In this document: positions 42,613 to 50,259 of the stretch, piece after piece | How positions within the stretch are numbered: position 1 is the stretch's first letter | Layout of the letters: each line of letters starts with the position of its first letter | Source: Ectopseudomonas khazarica | GTDB taxonomy: Bacteria > Pseudomonadota > Gammaproteobacteria > Pseudomonadales > Pseudomonadaceae | Direction: 5' to 3' | Assembly (NCBI RefSeq): GCF_004521985.1 | Contig: NZ_SBHZ01000021.1 | Location: 19,892 to 83,891, forward strand | Length of the DNA stretch: 64,000 nt | Made by a program: the position numbers and the translations under genes | The notes under the pieces: model-generated | Database searches by the model: none | Seen by the model: only the letters and a program-made list of their open reading frames with translations | Told to the model about the DNA's origin: nothing

Positions 42613-43026
42613 CTACTTTGCCCCTGGTTTTGGCGCAAGCTCGATGACCTTGCCTTGAGCAACACCTTTCAGCTGTGCTAGCTCAAGCATGAGGCGTTGA
42701 TTCACGGAGGCAAGGCGAGCGATCTCCTCCAGAAGTAGGCTGTTCTCTGCGCGGAGGGCTTTGTTGAGATCCTTCTCCTTCATGAGCGCCTGGTGCTTCG
42801 AATCACGCTGAGCGCGCGTCGATTTCCCTATGAGGCTGCGGATACGCTCCGCCACGGCCGGGTAGGTGTTATGGATCAGCCCGGGGGTGACGCCTGCCGC
42901 TCTGGCGACCGAGGAGATGGAGAGCTTCTCATTGCCGGCGAGCATCCTATCGATGACCTTGTTGAGCGCATCGGCAGTCTTTGGGCGAGAGCGGCCCTTG
43001 GACGGCTCGGTCGACTTGCTAGCCAT
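42613..43026 (-). CDS. Small HTH protein, GinD/TnpC-like (137 aa)
   Basis: Residues 15-60 (DALNKVIDRMLAGNEKLSIS, SVARAAGVTPGLIHNTYP) form a TetR-like HTH, and residues 78-125 are a leucine-rich coiled coil (LNKALRAENSLLLEEIARLA). This architecture matches the small protein found downstream of integrases in Tn554-like elements (TnpC/DUF6262) and GInts (GinD). It overlaps the integrase fragment by eight bases. In GInts the protein is needed for integration and excision. Confidence 0.7.
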   Translation of the reverse strand: MASKSTEPSKGRSRPKTADALNKVIDRMLAGNEKLSISSVARAAGVTPGLIHNTYPAVAERIRSLIGKSTRAQRDSKHQALMKEKDLNKALRAENSLLLEEIARLASVNQRLMLELAQLKGVAQGKVIELAPKPGAK

Positions 43027-43710
43027 TCACAGCCTCCTCAAGCTCCTGGTCATCCGGCGACAACCCAAGACTATTGATCACGTCGAGGGCGACCTGCAGG
43101 TCGCGCTCTGCACGCTGTTTCACTGCCGGCCCTGCGTCCTCAATTTTCATTAGCTCCCGTTGCTGGGAGTAGATGCCTTGCCAAGTGCCTGCAAACGTCT
43201 CATCGATCACCGAGTGTTTGCACCCAGGGCACCTGGTGGCCTCGTACAACCCAGCGCCTCCGCAACCACGCTCAGTGGCAATGCACCATCCGTGACCGGT
43301 TGCGCGAATGTTCGCATGAGGTGCCGTTTGGGCCAGCAAGGCGGCCCTGTCCTTGACCGGAATCGCACGCAACTCAACGATTTTGCTCCCGGCACCACCT
43401 GCCAAAGGCTGGTCATCAAGCCAGGACTCAATGAGGTCGATCTTGAACTCCGTCATCTGCTGCAGGATCTCATCGAACAGCGTCAGATCCTGGAGCGGAT
43501 TGGAGGCGTAGAGCTGGGTCATGCTCATACTGCTGTGCTTGAGCTGCCACTTGAGGAAGACGAGCGAGGTGCGCCCCATCCGCGACTCAACGAAGCAACG
43601 GGCATAGGTTCGCCGGCACTGGTGAGTGCGCAGCGGCCAGTCACTTCCAGCGGCTTTTGCGATGCGCTTGAAGGACTCATTCGAGCCAGCCTGTCCAAGC
43701 ACTTCAATGG
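43019..43710 (-). pseudogene. 3' part of a tyrosine integrase, GinC-like
   Basis: The surviving 228 residues contain HQCRRTYARCF (H-x-x-R box of tyrosine recombinases) and, 40 residues on, QLKHSSMSMTQLYAS with the H and catalytic Tyr. A Cys cluster (GWCIATERGCGGAGLYEATRC) lies further on, as in integrases with a C-terminal zinc-ribbon. The N-terminal domain and first catalytic Arg are missing: the frame begins at the IS256-family end (about 43710). It is therefore non-functional alone. Confidence 0.75.
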
Positions 43711-44317
43711 AGGGTGTGCAGAATTTTGTGTAACCGGGGTTGGGGTTACTGCTGCGGCAGCCTGTCTTCGTAGCTGATCGTAAAGCGCGTCAGCGCCGCC
43801 TTCCAGTCGCGGATCGGCATCGTCCATTTCTTGCTGATGTTGCGCAGTGCCAGGTAGAAGAGTTTCAGCAGCGCCTCATCGCTGGGGAACGAGCCCCGGT
43901 TCTTGGTGATCTTGCGCAAACTCATGTTCACCGACTCGATGGCGTTGGTGGTGTAGATGACCTTGCGGATCTCCGGCGGAAAGTCGAAGAACGGCGTGAT
44001 CCGGGCCCAGTTGCGCCGCCAGGACTGACCAATCGGCAGGTAGTCGTCGTCCCATTTGGTCTCGAATTCGCCAAGGCGCAGTTCCGCCTCGTCCGCCGTG
44101 CTGGACTGGTAGATCCGCTTCAGGTCGGCCGCCACCTCGGCGCGGCGCTTCCAGGACACGTAGTTCAGGCTGTGCCTGACCATGTGCACGATGCACAGCT
44201 GCACGCTGGTGTGCGGGAACACCGCCTCGATGGCCTCGGGGAAGCCCTTCAGGCCATCCACGCAGGCGACGAAAATGTCCTGCACGCCGCAGTTGCGCAG
44301 TTCGGTCAGGAGGTCTT
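43710..44317 (-). pseudogene. IS256-family transposase, 3' half only
   Basis: The frame encodes CVDGLKGFPEAIEAVFP, VQLCIVHMVRHSLNY, YTTNAIESVNMSLRKITKNR and FYLALRNISKKW, characteristic of the C-terminal half of IS256/Mutator-type transposases, ending at 43746. The inverted-repeat end appears to be GAGGGTGTGCAGAATTTTG at 43710. Homology stops near 44317, so the 5' half and other terminal repeat are gone. The relic joins the GInt integrase fragment to the tRNA-proximal sequence, marking a deletion. Confidence 0.85.
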
Positions 44318-44423
44318 GTGGGTGCCGTGGGGTCGGCGTCGAGAACAACCTGGGAAAGGCCCGCAGGGCGGCTGGGCGAGGCTCAGTTCAATCGAAGAAG
44401 GCAGGTGGGAGAAGTACGGGCCG

Positions 44424-44633
44424 ATGCGTGTCCGCATCCTTGCCCTACGTTTCATGGAAAAAGACGAGAGCAAGGTGAGCCACTGGTTCGACCTGGCCAA
44501 GGGCGAGGTGATAGAGGGATTGGTGATTGGAGAAGGTGAGCAACAGAAGGTCTACGTGATCACTACAGAAGCGCCTGAAGCTCAGGCATGGGTGCATGAT
44601 CGCTGGCCGCTGATTGCCGGAGTCGGACCCTAG
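44424..44633 (+). CDS. Possible C-terminal remnant of an island gene (69 aa)
   Basis: The frame from ATG 44424 reads MRVRILALRFMEKDESKVSH and ends WVHDRWPLIAGVGP before TAG. It has protein-like composition and may continue upstream to the IS256 junction near 44317, in which case it is a truncated gene. No family recognised. It is the last coding-like sequence before the tRNA, where an integrase gene would be expected, and none is present. Confidence 0.35.
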   Translation: MRVRILALRFMEKDESKVSHWFDLAKGEVIEGLVIGEGEQQKVYVITTEAPEAQAWVHDRWPLIAGVGP

Positions 44634-44691
44634 CAGGCGATGGACCCTATACGGACCCTAAATCCTGAAGACCCTGAAATCATCAACCATA

Positions 44692-44727
44692 AAAAAATCC
44701 AGTCACTGCTAAGTGACTGGATTTTTT
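44692..44727 (-). terminator. Terminator downstream of tRNA-Pro
   Basis: CCAGTCACT and AGTGACTGG form a nine-base stem with a four-base loop, extended by A/T tracts on both sides, so it works in both directions. It lies nine bases beyond the CCA end of the tRNA. Confidence 0.85.
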
Positions 44728-44736
44728 AGGGTTTTT

Positions 44737-44813
44737 TGGTCGGGACGGAGTGATTCGAACACTCGACCCCTTGCACCCCATGCAAGTGCGCTACCGGGCT
44801 GCGCTACGCCCCG
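44737..44813 (-). tRNA. tRNA-Pro (anticodon GGG)
   Basis: The minus strand starts CGGGGCG (acceptor), has the D-arm GCAGCCCGGTAGCGC, the anticodon stem CTTGC-ATGGGGT-GCAAG with GGG at positions 34-36, T-arm GTTCGAATC and CCA encoded. All four stems pair. It is 77 bases long. The genomic island lies against its 3' side, a common integration site. Confidence 0.95.
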
Positions 44814-44888
44814 ACGATGCTTCCGGGTGACCGAAAGCGGGAGGAACTATACATTAAGCTTTTGAAATAAGGCAACTTTTTCTTGGCC

Positions 44889-45245
44889 TTACTTCTTCAG
44901 GACGTGCAAAACGTCCTCGAGCTCCGCAATCATCTGCTTGATCAGCTGACGATACTGGGTGGTGTCGTCCTTGGCCTCGTCACCGGAGAGGCGCTGGCGC
45001 GCCCCGCCAATGGTGAAACCCTGATCGTACAGCAATGCTCGAATCTGCCGGATCATCAGCACGTCCTGGCGCTGATAGTAGCGGCGGTTGCCCCGCCGCT
45101 TGACCGGGTTCAACTGTGGGAATTCCTGCTCCCAGTAGCGCAGAACGTGAGGTTTGACCGCGCAGAGTTCGCTGACTTCACCAATGGTGAAGTAGCGTTT
45201 GCCGGGAATTGCCGGTAATTCGTCGTTATGACTTGGTTCCAGCAT
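44889..45245 (-). CDS. MerR-family transcriptional regulator (118 aa)
   Basis: Residues 18-85 form a MerR-type winged helix (YFTIGEVSELCAVKPHVLRY, then WEQEFPQLNPVKRRGNRRYY), and a C-terminal coiled coil follows (LIKQMIAELEDVLHVLKK). It lacks a sensor domain. The gene overlaps the end of ihfA by 20 bases, an arrangement conserved in gamma-proteobacteria, next to tRNA-Pro. The target is not evident. Confidence 0.9.
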   Translation of the reverse strand: MLEPSHNDELPAIPGKRYFTIGEVSELCAVKPHVLRYWEQEFPQLNPVKRRGNRRYYQRQDVLMIRQIRALLYDQGFTIGGARQRLSGDEAKDDTTQYRQLIKQMIAELEDVLHVLKK

Positions 45246-45528
45246 AGGCCTCGACCCTGGCTTTCAATTTTTGCCCTGGACGAAAAGTGACCACACGGCG
45301 AGCCGTGATTGGAATCTCTTCCCCTGTTTTCGGGTTACGACCGGGTCGCTGGCGCTTGTCGCGCAAGTCGAAGTTGCCGAACCCGGAAAGCTTGACCTGT
45401 TCGTTCAGCTCAAGAGCCTGGCGGATCTCTTCAAAAAACAGCTCCACCAGTTCCTTGGCTTCCCGTTTGTTCAGGCCGAGCTCTTCATACAGACGTTCCG
45501 CCATTTCAGCTTTCGTCAGAGCCCCCAT
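45226..45528 (-). CDS. ihfA: Integration host factor subunit alpha (100 aa)
   Basis: The product is a full-length IHF-alpha: MGALTKAEMAERLYEELGLN, the beta-arm GFGNFDLRDKRQRPGRNPKT with the DNA-intercalating Pro, and a C-terminal helix. With IHF-beta it bends DNA in replication, recombination and transcription. It follows pheT by three bases, as in most gamma-proteobacteria, and is probably co-transcribed with pheST. Confidence 0.97.
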   Translation of the reverse strand: MGALTKAEMAERLYEELGLNKREAKELVELFFEEIRQALELNEQVKLSGFGNFDLRDKRQRPGRNPKTGEEIPITARRVVTFRPGQKLKARVEAYAGTKS

Positions 45529-45531
45529 ACG

Positions 45532-47910
45532 CTACTTCCTTAACGTGGCGTTGAACCTTTGTTCGAGGCAGGTGAGGATATTTTGCGTAGTAGTACTCAC
45601 CTCATCGTCATTAAGAGTGCGCGATGGATGTTGCCAGGTCAAGCCGACGGCAAGGCTTTTTCTAAGCGGATCAATGCCTTTACCGTGATAGACGTCAAAT
45701 AGCTTGAGGTCCGTCAGCCATTCACCCGCTGTCTCGCGGATCGCCGCCAGCACGGCTTCGGCCGGTTGCTCGCGATCGACCAGCAACGCCAGGTCACGGC
45801 GCACTTCGGGGAAGCGCGACAGTTCGCTGAACGCCGGCATGCGGCCCGCAGCGACCTCGGCCAGCACCAGCTCGAAGAGATAGACCGGCTGATCCAATCC
45901 CAGGGTCTTGGCCAGCTCCGGGTGCAGGGCACCGATGAAACCGACCAGGCGCCCTTCTCGCTCGATGCGCGCGGTCTGGCCCGGATGCAGGGCCGGATGC
46001 TCGCCAGGCACGAAGCTGAAGGCATCGACCGCACCGGCATAGCCCAGCAGCGCTTCGACATCGGCCTTGAGGTCATAGAAGTCGACGCCGTCACGGCTGT
46101 TGGCCCAGCCTTCCGGCAGGCGACTGCCACTGATCACGCCGGCCAGCATGGCTTCCTGCTGCAGACCTTCGAGCTGACCGACGAAACGCAGGCCACTCTC
46201 GAACAGGCGCACGCGCGACTGCTGACGGTTCAGGTTGTGCTCCAGCGCCTTGACCAGGCCCGGCCACAACGACGAACGCATGGCCGCCATGTCGGCGGAA
46301 ATCGGGTTGGCCAGCTGCAGCGGCTCGACACCTGGGGCGAAGAGCTCGAACAGCTTGGGATCGATGAAGCTGTAGGTGATCGCTTCCTGGTAGCCGCGCG
46401 CGACCAGCAGGCGGCGCAGCGCAGGCAGCTCGGCGCGCGCTTCGGCCTTGGCCTGCGGCGCCAGGCGGGCTTGCGGGTAGCGCACCGGCAGACGGTTGTA
46501 ACCGTACAGTCGGCCCAGCTCTTCGATCAGATCGACTTCCAGACTGATATCGAAGCGGTGGCTCGGCACACTGACCTGCCACTGACCGGCGCCCTGGGCG
46601 CTGACGCCCAGACCCAGCGCGGTGAGCAGACGCTCCACTTCGCTCGCGTCCATGTCCATGCCCAGCATCTGACTGATACGTTCGGCACGCAGCGTCACAG
46701 GTGCGACGTTCGGCAGGTCGGCTTCGCTGCAAGCCTCGATGATCGGGCCGGCTTCACCGCCGACGATCTCCAGCAGCAATGCGGTCGCACGCTCCATGGC
46801 CTGGCGCGCCAGTTGCGAGTCGACGCCCCGCTCGAAGCGGTGCGAGGAATCGGTGTGCAGGCCATAGGAACGAGCCTTGCCGGCGATGGCGATGTTGTCG
46901 AAGAAGGCGCTTTCCAGGAACAGGTCGCGGGTCTTGCCGCTCACGCCGCTGTGCTCGCCACCCATTACCCCTGCAATGGCCAGGGCGCGCTGATGATCGG
47001 CGATCACCAGCGTATCGGCACGCAGGCTGACCTCCTGGCCATCGAGCAGCACCAGCTTCTCGCCCTCTTCCGCCATGCGCACGCGAATGCCGCCGTTGAT
47101 CTCGGCGAGATCGAACGCATGCATGGGCTGGCCCAGCTCGAGCATCACGTAGTTGGTGATGTCGACAGCCGGATCGATGCTGCGCACATCGGAACGGCGC
47201 AGGCGCTCCACCATCCACAGCGGCGTCGGACGCGACAGGTCGACGTTGCGGATGACGCGCCCCAGGTAGCGCGGGCAGGCCTGCGTGGCCAGCACGTCCA
47301 CCGAACGCACTTCATCATGCGCCGGCGCCACCGGATCGATGGCCACCGGCGTGACCGCAGCACCGTACATGGCGCCGACTTCGCGAGCCAGGCCGGCGAT
47401 GGACAGGCAGTCGCCGCGGTTCGGGGTCAGCCCCAGCTCGATGCACACGTCATCCAGGCCGAGATAATCACGCAGGCTCTGGCCCACCGGCGCATCGGCC
47501 GCCAGCTCCATCAGCCCGCTGTTGTCATCGCTGACCTGCAGCTCGGAAGCCGAGCAGAGCATGCCCTGTGATTCCACACCGCGCAGCTTGGCCTTCTTGA
47601 TCTTGAAGTCACCCGGCAGTTCGGCGCCGATCATGGCGAACGGCACCTTGATGCCGGCGCGGGCATTGGGTGCACCGCAAACCACCTGGAAGGTCTCGCC
47701 GCCGTTGCTTACCTGGCAGACGCGCAGCTTGTCGGCGTCCGGGTGCTGCTCGGCGCTGAGGATCTCGCCCACGACGATGCCGCTGAAGGCACCGGCGACG
47801 GGCTGAACGGCGTCGACTTCCAGGCCGACCATGGACAGACGCGCGACCAGGTCGTCACGCGATACATCAGGGCTGACCCAGCCGAGCAGCCACTGTTCAC
47901 TGAATTTCAT
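45532..47910 (-). CDS. pheT: Phenylalanyl-tRNA synthetase beta subunit (792 aa)
   Basis: The full-length beta subunit shows the N-terminal tRNA-binding EMAP-like domain (VGEILSAEQHPDADKLRVCQ), the B3/B4 editing region (about 210-385, with HAFDLAEING), B5, and the C-terminal FDX-ACB domain (ELSRFPEVRRDLALLVDREQ). With PheS it forms the alpha2-beta2 enzyme that charges tRNA-Phe. It is 44 bases after pheS in the infC-rpmI-rplT-pheST-ihfA cluster. Confidence 0.98.
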   Translation of the reverse strand: MKFSEQWLLGWVSPDVSRDDLVARLSMVGLEVDAVQPVAGAFSGIVVGEILSAEQHPDADKLRVCQVSNGGETFQVVCGAPNARAGIKVPFAMIGAELPGDFKIKKAKLRGVESQGMLCSASELQVSDDNSGLMELAADAPVGQSLRDYLGLDDVCIELGLTPNRGDCLSIAGLAREVGAMYGAAVTPVAIDPVAPAHDEVRSVDVLATQACPRYLGRVIRNVDLSRPTPLWMVERLRRSDVRSIDPAVDITNYVMLELGQPMHAFDLAEINGGIRVRMAEEGEKLVLLDGQEVSLRADTLVIADHQRALAIAGVMGGEHSGVSGKTRDLFLESAFFDNIAIAGKARSYGLHTDSSHRFERGVDSQLARQAMERATALLLEIVGGEAGPIIEACSEADLPNVAPVTLRAERISQMLGMDMDASEVERLLTALGLGVSAQGAGQWQVSVPSHRFDISLEVDLIEELGRLYGYNRLPVRYPQARLAPQAKAEARAELPALRRLLVARGYQEAITYSFIDPKLFELFAPGVEPLQLANPISADMAAMRSSLWPGLVKALEHNLNRQQSRVRLFESGLRFVGQLEGLQQEAMLAGVISGSRLPEGWANSRDGVDFYDLKADVEALLGYAGAVDAFSFVPGEHPALHPGQTARIEREGRLVGFIGALHPELAKTLGLDQPVYLFELVLAEVAAGRMPAFSELSRFPEVRRDLALLVDREQPAEAVLAAIRETAGEWLTDLKLFDVYHGKGIDPLRKSLAVGLTWQHPSRTLNDDEVSTTTQNILTCLEQRFNATLRK

Positions 47911-47954
47911 ACTGTCTGTTCTCCTTAAACGAATTCGATGACGAGGGCACGGCG

Positions 47955-48971
47955 CTAGCGAAATTGCGCCAGGAACCGCAGGTCGTTATCGAAGAACAGG
48001 CGCAGATCATTGACGCCATAACGCAGCATGGCCAGGCGCTCGACACCCATGCCGAAGGCGAAGCCCGAGTATTTTTCCGGGTCGATGCCGCTCATGCGCA
48101 GCACGTTCGGATGCACCATGCCGCAGCCCATGACTTCCAGCCAGCCGGTCTGCTTGCACACGCGGCAACCCTTGCCCGAGCACATCACGCACTGCATGTC
48201 GACTTCAGCCGACGGCTCGGTGAACGGGAAGAACGACGGACGGAAGCGCACGCCCAGCGGCTTCTCGAAGAACACGCGGAGGAATTCCTCGATGGTGCCC
48301 TTGAGGTCGGCGAAGCTGATGCCCTCGTCGACCAGCAGGCCTTCGACCTGGTGGAACATCGGCGAGTGGGTGATATCGGAGTCGCAGCGATAGACACGGC
48401 CTGGGCAGACGATGCGGATCGGCGGCTGCTGCGATTCCATGGTGCGCACCTGGACCGGCGAGGTGTGGGTGCGCAGCAGCATGTTCGCATTGAAATAGAA
48501 GGTGTCGTGCATCGCCCGCGCCGGGTGGTGGCCGGGGATGTTGAGCGCTTCGAAGTTGTGGTAGTCGTCTTCGACTTCCGGGCCTTCGGCAACGCTGTAA
48601 CCGATATGGGTGAAGAACTGCTCGACGCGCTCCAGGGTGCGGGTCACCGGGTGCAGGCCACCGGAGGCCTGACCGCGGCCCGGCAGGGTCACGTCGATAC
48701 GCTCGGACGCCAGCTTCTCGGCGAGCAAGGCCTGCTCAAGCACGGATTTGCGGGCATTCAGGGCGTCTTGCACCTGGCTCTTGGCAGTGTTGATCAGGGC
48801 GCCGGCTTTCGGGCGCTCCTCGGCCGACAACTTGCCCAGGGTCTGCATCAGGGCAGTCAGTTCGCCCTTCTTGCCAAGGTACTGAACCCGGAGCTGTTCC
48901 AGGGCGTTGATATCTTCGCTTTGTTGCACGGCCTCGAGCGCTTGGGAGACCAATGCATCCAGATTTTCCAT
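47955..48971 (-). CDS. pheS: Phenylalanyl-tRNA synthetase alpha subunit (338 aa)
   Basis: It has the N-terminal coiled coil (MENLDALVSQALEAVQQSED), class II motif 2 (QPPIRIVCPGRVYRCDSDIT with FHQVEGL) and motif 3 GFAFGMGVERLAMLRYG near the C-terminus. A short Cys cluster (CVMCSGKGCRVCKQTGW) is typical of the bacterial alpha subunit. Length is normal. Two hairpins in the gap before its start may regulate it. Confidence 0.98.
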   Translation of the reverse strand: MENLDALVSQALEAVQQSEDINALEQLRVQYLGKKGELTALMQTLGKLSAEERPKAGALINTAKSQVQDALNARKSVLEQALLAEKLASERIDVTLPGRGQASGGLHPVTRTLERVEQFFTHIGYSVAEGPEVEDDYHNFEALNIPGHHPARAMHDTFYFNANMLLRTHTSPVQVRTMESQQPPIRIVCPGRVYRCDSDITHSPMFHQVEGLLVDEGISFADLKGTIEEFLRVFFEKPLGVRFRPSFFPFTEPSAEVDMQCVMCSGKGCRVCKQTGWLEVMGCGMVHPNVLRMSGIDPEKYSGFAFGMGVERLAMLRYGVNDLRLFFDNDLRFLAQFR

Positions 48972-48991
48972 TTACAGACTCCAGATACGAA

Positions 48992-49024
48992 ATAGGGGAA
49001 GAGCTGTTAAGGCTCTTCCCCTAT
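48992..49024 (-). terminator. Perfect 13-bp hairpin between rplT and pheS
   Basis: ATAGGGGAAGAGC (48992-49004) and its exact inverse GCTCTTCCCCTAT (49012-49024) enclose seven bases, 20 bases before the pheS start on the minus strand. Only TTTCG follows, so it may be an attenuator or partial terminator that lowers pheST expression relative to ribosomal protein genes. Confidence 0.65.
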
Positions 49025-49036
49025 CTTTGACGTTGC

Positions 49037-49054
49037 CACCGGGCGAACCCGGTG
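49037..49054 (-). promoter_or_regulatory. Second hairpin in the rplT-pheS gap
   Basis: CACCGGG and CCCGGTG with a TTCG tetraloop on the minus strand (49054-49037). It lies 12 bases upstream of the 13-bp hairpin and just after rplT, and could be an RNA-stabilising 3' end or an alternative structure in attenuation. Confidence 0.5.
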
Positions 49055-49067
49055 ATTGTCGGGGGAC

Positions 49068-49424
49068 TTAAGCCAGAACGGCCTTAGCTTTCTCGACAAT
49101 CGCAGCAAACGCCGCTTTTTCGTTCACTGCCAGATCAGCCAGGACCTTACGGTCGATTTCGATCGACGCCTTCTTCAGGCCAGCGATCAGACGGCTGTAG
49201 GACAGGCCGTTGACGCGAGCACCAGCGTTGATACGAGCGATCCACAGTGCACGGAACTGACGCTTGCGCTGACGACGGTCACGGTAGGCGTACTGGCCTG
49301 CCTTGATCACCGCTTGCTTGGCAACACGGAACACGCGCGAACGAGCGCCGTAGTAGCCCTTGGCGAGCTTCAGGATTTTTTTGTGACGAGCACGAGCGAT
49401 AACGCCACGCTTAACACGAGCCAT
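49068..49424 (-). CDS. rplT: Ribosomal protein L20 (118 aa)
   Basis: The sequence MARVKRGVIARARHKKILKL and SRVFRVAKQAVIKAGQYAYR are those of bL20. The protein binds 23S rRNA and, in several bacteria, represses its own operon through the infC-rpmI mRNA. It lies 29 bases after rpmI. Length is standard. Confidence 0.98.
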   Translation of the reverse strand: MARVKRGVIARARHKKILKLAKGYYGARSRVFRVAKQAVIKAGQYAYRDRRQRKRQFRALWIARINAGARVNGLSYSRLIAGLKKASIEIDRKVLADLAVNEKAAFAAIVEKAKAVLA

Positions 49425-49453
49425 GAGTAATTACCTCTAAGTATCTTGACCGA

Positions 49454-49648
49454 TTAACGAACGCGCAGCATGCGCTCGACTTTTGCGACGTCCGACGGAC
49501 CGATCAGCGAGCTGCCACGCAGCTGGCGCTTACGCTTGGTGGACATCTTGGTCAGGATGTGGCTCTTGAAAGCGTGCTTGTGCTTGTAACCCGAAGCAGT
49601 CTTCAGGAAGCGCTTAGCAGCACCACTCTTGGTTTTCATTTTTGGCAT
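49454..49648 (-). CDS. rpmI: Ribosomal protein L35 (64 aa)
   Basis: MPKMKTKSGAAKRFLKTASG and HILTKMSTKRKRQLRG are characteristic of bL35. It lies between infC and rplT as usual, 60 bases after infC. Confidence 0.98.
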   Translation of the reverse strand: MPKMKTKSGAAKRFLKTASGYKHKHAFKSHILTKMSTKRKRQLRGSSLIGPSDVAKVERMLRVR

Positions 49649-49708
49649 GTTTAGTACTCCGCATTCATTAACAACTGATAACCATCAGGCCTGCCAGTGC
49701 CCGGGAGG

Positions 49709-50254
49709 TTATTTACGCTTCTTGGGAGCGATGACCATCATCAGCTGGCGTCCTTCCAGCTTAGGATGCTGTTCGACGGTGCCGAGCTCGATCAGGTCTT
49801 GTTCGACCCGCTTGAGCAGCTCCATCCCCAGCTCCTGGTGAGCCATCTCACGGCCGCGGAATCGCAGAGATACCTTGGCCTTGTCCCCATCTTCAAGGAA
49901 ACGTATCAGGTTGCGTAGTTTTACCTGATAATCCCCTTCTTCCGTCCCTGGACGAAACTTGATCTCTTTGATCTGCTGCTGATGCTGGTTCTTCTTGGCA
50001 ATCGCAGCCTGTTTTTTCTTCTCGAACAGGTGCTTGCCGTAGTCCATGATGCGGCAAACTGGCGGTACTGCATCAGCCGAGATCTCTACCAGATCCAGCT
50101 TGGCTTCTTCAGCCACGCGCAATGCTTCATCGATCGAAACAATACCGATCTGCTCGCCATCTGCGCCAATCAGGCGCACTTCGCGGGCGGTAATGTTTTC
50201 GTTGATCGGCGCCTTGGGGGCGGCCCGCTTGTCCTGTCTCATATCACGCTTAAT
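49709..50254 (-). CDS. infC: Translation initiation factor IF-3 with AUU start (181 aa)
   Basis: The frame begins at ATT 50254 (codons ATT AAG CGT GAT ATG), with GGAG eight bases upstream, giving an N-terminus IKRDMRQDKRA that matches Pseudomonas IF-3. An internal ATG 50242 would shorten it by four residues and has no ribosome site. AUU is the hallmark start of infC and allows IF-3 to repress its own translation. The N-domain (INENITAREVRLIGADGEQI) and C-domain (KVSLRFRGREMAHQELG) are complete. thrS ends five bases upstream. Confidence 0.95.
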   Translation of the reverse strand: MKRDMRQDKRAAPKAPINENITAREVRLIGADGEQIGIVSIDEALRVAEEAKLDLVEISADAVPPVCRIMDYGKHLFEKKKQAAIAKKNQHQQQIKEIKFRPGTEEGDYQVKLRNLIRFLEDGDKAKVSLRFRGREMAHQELGMELLKRVEQDLIELGTVEQHPKLEGRQLMMVIAPKKRK

Positions 50255-50259
50255 AGTTC

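Larger units (their letters stand above)
38213..43710 (-). mobile_element. Remnant of a GInt-type genomic island inserted in umuC
   Basis: GInts consist of a ginABCD operon (three tyrosine integrases and a small HTH protein), a cargo, and a short AT-rich 3' end, and they integrate site-specifically. Here the minus strand reads: a truncated integrase (ginC position), a small HTH protein (ginD position), cargo genes, an AT-rich end and umuC codons. ginA, ginB and the 5' part of ginC have been lost at an IS256-family junction. All genes point the same way. The reading is by gene order and motif; the attachment site is not defined. Confidence 0.6.

Noticed and set aside
43740..44633. A long plus-strand ORF across the IS256 relic
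   Set aside because: It is the antisense of a recognisable transposase; only its last 69 codons, beyond the IS, might be coding.
1..44640. An integrative conjugative element
   Set aside because: I find no relaxase, coupling protein, type IV secretion or intact integrase gene in the window.
45766..47571. Long plus-strand ORF opposite pheT, and similar ones opposite pheS, thrS, ercS and pqqH
   Set aside because: They are antisense shadows in GC-rich genes, with His/Gln/Arg-rich composition and no family resemblance.
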